Shown here piece by piece: positions 1 through 4,811 of a stretch of DNA of 9,224 nucleotides; the first letter of the stretch is position 1, and the number at the start of each line of letters is the position of its first letter. Source of the stretch: Gammaproteobacteria bacterium. Its GTDB lineage: Bacteria; Pseudomonadota; Gammaproteobacteria; Magnimaribacterales; TMED112. The translations under genes and the position numbers were made by a program. Location: positions 19,261 to 28,484 of the forward strand of contig PBXH01000033.1 of NCBI GenBank assembly GCA_002727535.1. Reading direction: 5' to 3'. Below the pieces are notes generated by a model that ran no database searches, was not told the origin of the DNA, and saw only the letters and a list, made by a program, of their open reading frames with translations.

Positions 1-354
1 AATATCATTAATCAATTTTTTTTCTTGCATATAAATATCTTCATAGACAAAAAGTAATGCAAGCAAAATCGAACCTAGAGTATGACTACCTAAACCATAT
101 TGAGAAATAATTAATAATATAAATATAAGAAAAAAGATTCTTACAGAAGTAAAAACAGATTGTTTTAATGACAATAAAAAAGCCCACAATGTTCCAGCCA
201 TAAAAAATGCCATGCTAATTGACCACCAAAAAAATATGGAAACAAGTTCATACTCAAATGCAAATTTTGGAGAGACCCAAGATAGAATTGGTATGAAAAT
301 AAAGGGAAGTAGGCCTAAATAGCAAAATGTTTTCACCTTATCTTGTAAAATCAT
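1..354 (-). CDS. Partial integral membrane protein, possibly DUF3429/TMEM69-like (N-terminal 118 residues)
   Basis: The minus-strand frame is open from an ATG at 354 to the window edge, giving 118 codons; the C-terminus lies outside. The product is strongly hydrophobic. Apparent membrane segments are at about residues 11-28, 38-61, 72-85 and 93-104, and the chain turns polar (YMQEKK...) near the edge. The start (CYLGLLPFIF) and the Trp/Gly-rich second helix (FFWWSISMAFFMAGTLWAF) resemble the DUF3429 pattern, in which a GLLPF-type first helix is followed by a helix with a GxxW motif. This match is from memory and tentative. No enzymatic residues are visible and no function is assigned. It diverges from smpB with 4 bp between start codons, so its promoter must lie inside the smpB coding sequence. 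No Shine-Dalgarno sequence precedes the ATG. It is the only ATG that keeps the frame open, so the start is fairly secure. Confidence 0.6.
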   Translation of the reverse strand, partial: MILQDKVKTFCYLGLLPFIFIPILSWVSPKFAFEYELVSIFFWWSISMAFFMAGTLWAFLLSLKQSVFTSVRIFFLIFILLIISQYGLGSHTLGSILLALLFVYEDIYMQEKKLINDI

Positions 355-358
355 ACAT

Positions 359-814
359 ATGAATAGTAAAACTGTAGCTTCAAATAAGAAAGCAAGATTT
401 GATTTTTTTCTTGAAGAAAAATTTATTGCTGGCTTATCTTTAGAGGGCTGGGAAGTCAAATCGCTTAGGCAAGGTAAACTTAATATTAAAGAAGCTTATA
501 TAAAGGATATCAAAGATGAATTATGGCTTGTGGGGGCCAGAATAGATCCTCTTGATTATATAAATCAAAAGGATTCAGTTAATCCTATGAGATTTAGAAA
601 ACTTCTTCTAAAGAAAAAGGAGATTTCAAATATATTATTTGCTATTTCAGCCAAAGGACAAACTTGCATTCCAGTTAAATTATTCTGGAAGGACCAATTA
701 GCAAAATTAGAGATTGCATTAGCTAAAGGAAAGAAGAATTACGATAAAAAACAAACCAAGAAAGCAGCAGACATTCAAAGAGATCAAGAAAGGGCTTTAA
801 AAAAGTATAAATAA
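359..814 (+). CDS. smpB: SmpB, tmRNA-binding protein of trans-translation
   Basis: SmpB binds tmRNA, delivers it with EF-Tu to stalled ribosomes, and puts its C-terminal tail into the empty mRNA channel as a codon-anticodon mimic. The 151-residue product is near the family length (160 in E. coli). It shows the conserved N-terminal KKARFDFFLEEKF (10-22), EGWEVKSLR (29-37), the RKLLLKKKEI strand region (80-89) and the AKGKKNYDKK segment (122-131). That last segment corresponds to the functional HDKR/YDKR site, here with Lys as the last residue. The tail (132-151) is Lys/Arg/Gln-rich, as expected for the part that folds into a helix in the mRNA path. ATG 359 is the first in-frame Met and aligns with family N-termini. 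No ribosome binding site is visible before it. ssrA follows 19 nt after the stop, so the protein and its RNA partner are adjacent. Confidence 0.97.
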   Translation: MNSKTVASNKKARFDFFLEEKFIAGLSLEGWEVKSLRQGKLNIKEAYIKDIKDELWLVGARIDPLDYINQKDSVNPMRFRKLLLKKKEISNILFAISAKGQTCIPVKLFWKDQLAKLEIALAKGKKNYDKKQTKKAADIQRDQERALKKYK

Positions 815-824
815 GCATTATTAT
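796..824 (+). promoter_or_regulatory. Candidate ssrA promoter inside the end of smpB
   Basis: TTTAAA (796-801; 4/6 to the -35 consensus) is followed after 17 bp by TATTAT (819-824; 5/6 to the -10 consensus). The discriminator GGCCCG (825-830) is strikingly G+C-rich in an AT-rich neighbourhood, which is the hallmark of stable-RNA promoters under stringent control. A start 7-10 bp after the -10 would fall at 831-834, at or just before the mature 5' end of tmRNA. Transcription could therefore start almost at the mature end and be independent of smpB. This is motif reading only. Confidence 0.45.
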
Positions 825-833
825 GGCCCGTTC

Positions 834-1178
834 GGGGGCGTATTAGGCTTTGACGTCTACCACGGAACCTAAAGTGCATATCGAGCATGAACATAACTCG
901 CTAAATATTGTTTAAAACAAATAGTTGCAAATAATTACAACTATAGTTTGGCAGCTTAATGCCAACCTGTTATCATTTGTGACCTACAACATTTGATAAC
1001 GGTCATTTTAGTAGGATATACTCTACCAGCGCCCACTTGTAGAGTGAATTTAAGGGCTTAGCTTAATGTGTCTTGATCATCAGGCTACATTAAAGTGAAT
1101 TAAATTGATGAATCTAAGTATGTAGATACTAGGGGAAAGTGATGACGGACGTGGGTTCAAATCCCGCCGCCTCCACCA
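834..1178 (+). ncRNA. ssrA: tmRNA (transfer-messenger RNA), one-piece form
   Basis: This RNA rescues stalled ribosomes and adds a degradation tag. The 5' GGGGGCG (834-840) pairs with CGCCTCC (1168-1174; one G-U), followed by discriminator A1175 and encoded CCA (1176-1178). The T-arm is GTGGG-TTCAAAT-CCCGC (1151-1167). All four pseudoknots can be drawn by eye. PK1 is CGAG 882-885/CTCG 897-900 with AACA 890-893/TGTT 909-912. PK2 is GTTATCA 969-975/TGATAAC 994-1000 with TGACC 980-984/GGTCA 1001-1005. PK3 is 1020-1026/1039-1045 with GCCC 1031-1034/GGGC 1054-1057. PK4 is 1063-1069/1087-1093 with TCATCA 1077-1082/TGATGA 1106-1111. The hairpin TTGGC/GCCAA (949-953/961-965) spans the tag stop codon. 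The acceptor pairing fixes the length at 345 nt. The 5' and 3' parts are contiguous, so it is not the permuted two-piece form. smpB ends 19 nt upstream, and rpsT starts 21 nt downstream with no terminator between. Confidence 0.97.
927..959 (+). other. tmRNA tag reading frame, encodes ANNYNYSLAA
   Basis: The resume codon GCA (927-929) follows AATAGTT, corresponding to the AATAGTC before the resume codon in E. coli tmRNA. Ten codons follow to TAA (957-959), giving ANNYNYSLAA. The non-encoded Ala from alanyl-tmRNA precedes it, so the added peptide is AANNYNYSLAA. The terminal LAA seen by ClpXP and related proteases is kept. Positions 3-4 are Asn-Tyr where E. coli has Asp-Glu (ANDENYALAA), so the tag has no acidic residue. 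Confidence 0.93.
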
Positions 1179-1199
1179 AATATAAAAAGGAATATATAA

Positions 1200-1457
1200 A
1201 TGGCAAACTCTAAATCGGCTGAAAAAAGAGCCAGACAAAACAAGAGCAGGTATGAATTGAAACATGCCCAAAGATCTATTGTGAGAACAGCTATGAAGAA
1301 TGTAAATAAAGCTGTTGAATCTAAAGATAGTAAAACTAGTGAAGTTTTTAAAAATGCTCAATCAATTGTTGATAGTATGGCAAATAAAGGTGTCATTCAT
1401 AAAAACAAGGCAGCTAGGATAAAAAGCAGACTAAATAAGAAAGTTAAATCTGCTTAA
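1200..1457 (+). CDS. rpsT: 30S ribosomal protein S20
   Basis: S20 is a primary 16S rRNA-binding protein of the small-subunit body. The 85-residue, Lys/Arg-rich product begins MANSKSAEKRARQNKSR, which is diagnostic of S20, and continues with the usual long basic helices (SIVRTAMKNV near 26-35, then KGVIHKNKAARIKSRL near 63-78). Length matches the family. AAGG at 1187-1190 lies 9 nt before the ATG and serves as the ribosome binding site. The gene starts 21 nt after the CCA end of tmRNA, and I see no terminator or convincing promoter between, so it may be co-transcribed with ssrA or use a promoter inside it. Its last 14 nt overlap the 3' end of obgE on the other strand. Confidence 0.97.
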   Translation: MANSKSAEKRARQNKSRYELKHAQRSIVRTAMKNVNKAVESKDSKTSEVFKNAQSIVDSMANKGVIHKNKAARIKSRLNKKVKSA

Positions 1458-2433
1458 ATAGCTCTTCTATTAAATTTTCTAATCCCTGACCTTCTAATGA
1501 AGATATTGGATAAATAGGCAAATCTGGAAATTTAACTTGAAATGCTTTCAATATTTCAGCAATTTTATCATCTCCCAAAAGATCTACTTTCGTAATACAC
1601 AACCATCTTTTCTGATTGGTAAAATCTAGATGGAACTCATCTAACTCTCTCTCAATTGTATCGAATGAGATTAAAGCTCTTTCTATATCTTCTGTGCCAT
1701 CCACCAAATGAAGCAAAAATCTTGTTCTATAAGCATGTTTAAGAAACTTTGTACCTAAACCTTGTCCTTCTGAGGCCCCGCTTATAATGCCAGGTAAATC
1801 TGCAATAGTAATTTTCTTTTCATCATTTTCCATTACCCCTAATTCTGGTTGCAAGGTGGTAAAAGCATAAGATCCGATCTTAGATTTAGAATTAGTTATA
1901 TTATTGATCAATGTGGACTTGCCAGCATTAGGAAGACCAAGCAAACCTACGTCTGCGATTAGTCTTAATTCCAGCATAATATCTCGCTTATCTGATTCTT
2001 CTCCTTCTGTAAAATTTCTTGGAGATTGGTTGGTCGAAGACTTAAATCTTGCATTACCAAGGCCGCCTTTACCACCTTTAGCTACCGTTATTTTTTCATT
2101 GGTGTCTGTTATTTCTCCGATTAATTCACCAGTTTTTTCTGCATAAATTAAAGTGCCATTAGGTAATGGAATCAATAAATCTTCGCCAGATTCACCTTTC
2201 ATATTTTTTCCACTACCTGATTTACCAGATTCAGCTGAAAAAATTCTTTTTCCTTTCAGATTAATTAATGAATTAAGATTTCGATCATGAATAGCTATTA
2301 CATCCCCGCCTTTTCCGCCGTCTCCGCCATCTGGACCACCTTTGGGAATATATTTTTCACGCCTAAAGCTAGAACATCCATTTCCGCCTTTTCCAGATAT
2401 TACAGTGATTCTGGCTTCATCAAAAAAAGCCAT
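1444..2433 (-). CDS. obgE: Obg/CgtA GTPase, ribosome-assembly factor
   Basis: Obg is an essential GTPase that acts in 50S subunit maturation and in linking growth state to the ribosome. The 329-residue product has the Gly-rich Obg fold (1-158, including GKGGNGC at 14-20 and KGGPDGGDGGKGGD at 31-44), then the G domain: G1 GLPNAGKS (166-173), switch I TTLQPE (192-197), G3 DLPG (212-215), G4 TKVD (281-284) and G5 SSLEG (311-315). G4 reads TKVD instead of the usual NKxD. The chain stops right after the G domain, so the acidic C-terminal extension of E. coli ObgE (390 residues) is missing. It is third in the conserved order rplU-rpmA-obgE, 5 nt after the rpmA stop, and has no clear Shine-Dalgarno sequence. 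Its final codons overlap rpsT by 14 nt tail to tail. Confidence 0.97.
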   Translation of the reverse strand: MAFFDEARITVISGKGGNGCSSFRREKYIPKGGPDGGDGGKGGDVIAIHDRNLNSLINLKGKRIFSAESGKSGSGKNMKGESGEDLLIPLPNGTLIYAEKTGELIGEITDTNEKITVAKGGKGGLGNARFKSSTNQSPRNFTEGEESDKRDIMLELRLIADVGLLGLPNAGKSTLINNITNSKSKIGSYAFTTLQPELGVMENDEKKITIADLPGIISGASEGQGLGTKFLKHAYRTRFLLHLVDGTEDIERALISFDTIERELDEFHLDFTNQKRWLCITKVDLLGDDKIAEILKAFQVKFPDLPIYPISSLEGQGLENLIEELFKQI

Positions 2434-2438
2434 GATTT

Positions 2439-2699
2439 TTATTTAGAAGGAATTATATTAACGAACTTTCTTTTGTTTATGCCTTTGTTTTTAAATTCTA
2501 CATTGCCAGTCTTCAAAGCAAAAAGCGTATCATCTCTTCCCTTTCCGACATTTAAACCTGGATGAAACTTTGTTCCTCTCTGTCTGACTATAATCTCGCC
2601 AGCATTAACTTTTTGACCACCAAATCTTTTAACTCCTAAAAAATTAGGATTTGAATCTCTGCCGTTCTTACTAGATCCACCAGCTTTTTTATGTGCCAT
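2439..2699 (-). CDS. rpmA: 50S ribosomal protein L27
   Basis: L27 lies near the peptidyl-transferase centre, where its N-terminal tail reaches toward the tRNA acceptor ends. The 86-residue product starts [16 protein letters not shown], with the A-H-K-K-A-G-G tail directly after Met; there is no cleavable leader of the Firmicutes type. It continues with [11 protein letters not shown] (21-31), [13 protein letters not shown] (36-48) and [10 protein letters not shown] (52-61), all family hallmarks. The ATG lies inside the last codons of rplU (11-nt overlap), consistent with translational coupling. obgE starts 5 nt after its stop. Confidence 0.97.
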   Translation of the reverse strand: MAHKKAGGSSKNGRDSNPNFLGVKRFGGQKVNAGEIIVRQRGTKFHPGLNVGKGRDDTLFALKTGNVEFKNKGINKRKFVNIIPSK

Positions 2700-3009
2700 T
2701 TTCTATCTCGTTAATATTTATTGTAGTAACTTTTCTTCTGTGTCCAACAATTCTCTTAGAGTCTTTTCTTCTTCTAAATTGAATCGCATAGACTTTGTCT
2801 TTTTTATCTTGGCTTACTACCTCTCCAGAGACTGAAGCTTTCGCTACATGAGGTGTCCCTATTTTAGGATTCTTACCATCTGTAACTAGCAAAACTTTAT
2901 CAAATTTTACTTTATCTCCTTTTTTCTTGTCAGCCATATAATCAACTTCGATTACTGAACCAACTTCAACTTTTTCTTGTTGATTGCCTGTGTCTATAAT
3001 TGCGTACAT
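2689..3009 (-). CDS. rplU: 50S ribosomal protein L21
   Basis: L21 binds 23S rRNA. The 106-residue product begins [17 protein letters not shown] and has the signature [15 protein letters not shown] (77-91), matching the FRRRK...GHR core of the family. E. coli L21 has 103 residues. The N-terminal loop that is usually GGKQ reads GNQQ (8-11), losing the Lys. It is the first gene of rplU-rpmA-obgE and overlaps rpmA by 11 nt. A candidate promoter ends 7 nt before the ATG, and no Shine-Dalgarno sequence is visible, so the mRNA may be leaderless or nearly so. Confidence 0.96.
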   Translation of the reverse strand: MYAIIDTGNQQEKVEVGSVIEVDYMADKKKGDKVKFDKVLLVTDGKNPKIGTPHVAKASVSGEVVSQDKKDKVYAIQFRRRKDSKRIVGHRRKVTTININEIENGT

Positions 3010-3016
3010 TTCTTAA

Positions 3017-3046
3017 AATATATATATGCTCAATATTGAGGAACAA
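3017..3046 (-). promoter_or_regulatory. Candidate promoter of the rplU-rpmA-obgE operon
   Basis: Read on the minus strand, TTGTTC (3046-3041; 3/6 match) and TATATT (3022-3017; 5/6 match) are separated by 18 bp. The -10 hexamer ends 7 nt before the rplU ATG, which would place the transcription start at the start codon. A perfect 12-bp palindrome fills the -35-proximal part of the spacer. The -35 is weak and the region is very AT-rich, so confidence is moderate at best. Confidence 0.35.
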
Positions 3047-3154
3047 AATTTAACTGAATTTTCGCTCGATGTAAAGGTCAATTTTAGGCCCACAAATAAT
3101 TACATTGAATACACTAAAAGATTCATTAAACTAAAAAGGTCATGTCTAGAGTAG
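3026..3154 (+). other. Small ORF of uncertain coding status before fabB; possible fabA remnant
   Basis: An ATG at 3026 opens a 42-codon frame ending in TAG at 3152-3154, overlapping the start of fabB by 13 nt. It fills nearly all of the rplU/fabB gap. There is no Shine-Dalgarno sequence, and an in-frame TAA at 3014 limits extension upstream. The segment VNFRPTNNYIEYTKRF (about residues 18-33) loosely recalls the FabA stretch VKFTGQVLPT..KVTY, with a 4-residue gap. FabA is the classic operon partner of FabB. The resemblance was judged by eye, covers about 20-25 residues with only a handful of identities, and may be chance. The stretch may equally be just the fabB leader. Confidence 0.2.
3029..3040. 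repeat. Perfect 12-bp palindrome CTCAATATTGAG in the rplU/fabB divergent region
   Basis: CTCAATATTGAG equals its own reverse complement over all 12 bases. It sits directly against the proposed -35 box of rplU, inside the -35/-10 spacer. It could be a small operator, but palindromes of this length are expected a few times by chance in 9 kb of AT-rich DNA. The palindrome itself is certain; its function is not. Confidence 0.4.
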
Positions 3155-4341
3155 TAATTACAGGATTAGGGGTTATTTCTTGTTTAGGCAATAATCAAGA
3201 AGAAGTCCTAAAATCCCTTAAAAATGGGGCTTCTGGGTTAAGTATTAATCAAGATTATGTTGACAATGGAATGCGATGCCATGTTTCTGGTCAAGTTTCT
3301 CCAGATTTAGAAACTATTGATAGGAAAATGCTTAGATTTATGAGTGAAACCTCGGCATATGCCTTTCTAGCTGCAGAAGAGGCAATATCTGATTCAAATT
3401 TAACATCAGAACGTATAGAAAGTACTGATGTCGGAGTTATTGTGGGATCTGGAACAGGTTCAAGCAGAGAGATACAACGAATAATGGATACAATTAGAGA
3501 AAAGGGGATGAAAAGAATAGGACCTTATTCTGTAACAAGAACAATGGGCAATACAACATCTGCTGCCATATCTACTTTCTTCAAAACTAAAGGCATATCT
3601 TTTTCAATAGCTTCTGCATGTTCTACTAGCTTGCATTGTATTTCCTATGGGTTCGAACTCATAAAGAGCGGAAAACAAAATATTGTGATAGCTGGTGGTT
3701 CTGAGGATGATCATTGGTCAGGTTCTATTATGTTTGATGCCATGGGGGCTTTAAGTACAAAAAATAATGAAACTCCACAAAAATCATCTAAACCTTACGA
3801 CAAAAATCGTGATGGCTTTATACCTTCAGGGGGTGGAGGAATAGTAATTCTTGAAGATTATGACTCTGCAAAAAAACGTGGTGCAAAAATTTATGGCGAA
3901 ATTATATCTTGTTCAGAAACTAGTGATGGGTACTCTTTAGTAAGCCCCTCTGGTGAGGGTGCGGTTAGATGTATGGCTGGGCTAGAAGGAATTGATAAAG
4001 TTGATTACATAAATACCCATGGAACTAGTACACCTGTAGGAGATATAACAGAACTTAAAGCTATAAAAGAAGTATTTGGAGACAACATTCCTGCAATATC
4101 CTCAACTAAATCTCTTACAGGGCATTCTCTAGGCGCTGCTGGAGTGCATGAAGTAATATACTCACTCCTTATGATGCAAAATAATTTTTTATGTGGAAGT
4201 CACAATATTGAAGATATAGATCCTGAAGCCGAAGATTACCCTATATTAAGGAATAATGAAGATAGAGAAATAAATTGCTTCTTATCTAATTCTTTTGGTT
4301 TTGGTGGAACAAACGGTTCGATAATAATTAAAAAGATCTAA
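3142..4341 (+). CDS. fabB: 3-oxoacyl-ACP synthase I (KAS I)
   Basis: FabB condenses malonyl-ACP with acyl-ACP in fatty-acid elongation, and it carries out the step needed for unsaturated fatty acids in gammaproteobacteria. The 399-residue product follows E. coli FabB end to end, from MSRVVITGLGVISCLGNNQEE to SNSFGFGGTN (382-391). Active-site residues are Cys160 (SIASACSTS), His293 (THGTSTPVGD), Lys323 (STKSLTGHS) and His328. FDAMGALSTK (198-207) and SPSGEGAVRCM (268-278) are typical of FabB and separate it from FabF. ATG 3142 aligns with the family start. AAGG lies only 2 nt before it, an unusually short spacing. The gene stands alone on its strand between divergent rplU and convergent ssb, which it overlaps by 4 nt. 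fabA is not present as an intact gene in the window. Confidence 0.95.
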   Translation: MSRVVITGLGVISCLGNNQEEVLKSLKNGASGLSINQDYVDNGMRCHVSGQVSPDLETIDRKMLRFMSETSAYAFLAAEEAISDSNLTSERIESTDVGVIVGSGTGSSREIQRIMDTIREKGMKRIGPYSVTRTMGNTTSAAISTFFKTKGISFSIASACSTSLHCISYGFELIKSGKQNIVIAGGSEDDHWSGSIMFDAMGALSTKNNETPQKSSKPYDKNRDGFIPSGGGGIVILEDYDSAKKRGAKIYGEIISCSETSDGYSLVSPSGEGAVRCMAGLEGIDKVDYINTHGTSTPVGDITELKAIKEVFGDNIPAISSTKSLTGHSLGAAGVHEVIYSLLMMQNNFLCGSHNIEDIDPEAEDYPILRNNEDREINCFLSNSFGFGGTNGSIIIKKI

Positions 4342-4769
4342 AAAGGAAATTCATCATCAGAATCATCGTCTTTAGAAGCAGTTTCTGAATTGGAAGAATT
4401 TTTTTCGTCAGATGTCTGATCAGGCATTTTTTTGTCCAAAGCTATGAGCTCATTAGCTCTAATTTCTGTAACCCTGCCTTCTTTGCCTGTCTCCTCATTT
4501 TTCCAATCCCTCGTTAGAATTGTGCCCTCAACATAAACTTTAGACATTTTATCCAACTTATCAGCTTTTTCTGCTAAATAACCAAAGGCAACAACTCTAT
4601 GCCAAGTTTCATCGGTATATTTAAATTCTCCAGTTGTTTTATCCTTATACATCCTTGAAGTTCCAACGGAAAGATTTGCTACAGGTGTATTATCGTTTTT
4701 TGTATAAGACATCTTTGGCTTGTCTCCAAGAACACCAATAATTTGAGCTTTGTTTAAAGAATATGCCAT
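4338..4769 (-). CDS. ssb: Single-stranded DNA-binding protein SSB
   Basis: SSB coats single-stranded DNA in replication, recombination and repair and recruits partners through its C-terminal tip. The 143-residue product has an N-terminal OB-fold domain (about 1-112: MAYSLNKAQIIGVLGDKP, then ETWHRVVAFGYLAEKA and KVYVEGTILTRDW). A short Ser/Asn/Asp-rich disordered linker follows, and the chain ends in the acidic tip DDSDDEFPF, equivalent to E. coli DFDDDIPF. It is shorter than E. coli SSB (178), through a shorter linker. It is divergent from uvrA across 42 bp, as in E. coli, and overlaps fabB by 4 nt at its TAG stop. No Shine-Dalgarno sequence precedes the ATG. Confidence 0.96.
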   Translation of the reverse strand: MAYSLNKAQIIGVLGDKPKMSYTKNDNTPVANLSVGTSRMYKDKTTGEFKYTDETWHRVVAFGYLAEKADKLDKMSKVYVEGTILTRDWKNEETGKEGRVTEIRANELIALDKKMPDQTSDEKNSSNSETASKDDDSDDEFPF

Positions 4770-4779
4770 GTAGATATTC

Positions 4780-4803
4780 TATAATATTTTTTTCCAAATC
4801 AGG
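4780..4803 (+). promoter_or_regulatory. uvrA -10 element and ribosome binding site
   Basis: A perfect TATAAT lies at 4780-4785, without a convincing -35 at 17-18 bp upstream. A start near 4791-4793 would give a leader of about 20 nt containing AGG (4801-4803), 8 nt before the TTG start codon of uvrA. The -10 overlaps the proposed ssb -10 on the opposite strand by five bases. Confidence 0.45.
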
Positions 4804-4810
4804 TTATCAA
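4781..4810 (-). promoter_or_regulatory. Candidate ssb promoter
   Basis: On the minus strand, TTGATA (4810-4805; 5/6 to the -35 consensus) and TATTAT (4786-4781; 5/6 to the -10 consensus) are separated by 18 bp. The start would fall a few bases before the ssb ATG at 4769, giving a very short leader. It shares its -10 bases with the uvrA -10 on the other strand. No CTGT-N8-ACAG LexA box is present. Confidence 0.5.
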
Positions 4811-4811
4811 T

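Noticed and set aside
1141..1178. Possible separate tRNA gene, from the T-arm and CCA
   Set aside because: The acceptor 3' strand pairs with 834-840, some 330 nt upstream, with all four pseudoknots and the tag frame between. It is part of tmRNA, and no anticodon arm fits nearby.
1080..1361. Minus-strand ORF of 93 codons containing a WWRRRDLNPRPS stretch
   Set aside because: It is the reverse complement of the tmRNA 3' end (T-arm and acceptor) plus rpsT. The RRRDLNPRPS-type peptide is a well-known false ORF from tRNA-like T-arms.
1904..2565. Plus-strand ORFs of 80 and 92 codons opposite obgE/rpmA
   Set aside because: They are shadows of the Gly-rich Obg coding sequence (Pro/Ala-rich in antisense) and of rpmA. 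Both true genes are unambiguous.
3014..3141. Possible ispB start divergent from rplU, as in E. coli
   Set aside because: The small ORF here shows none of the prenyl-synthase N-terminal features and ends after 42 codons; the next gene is fabB.
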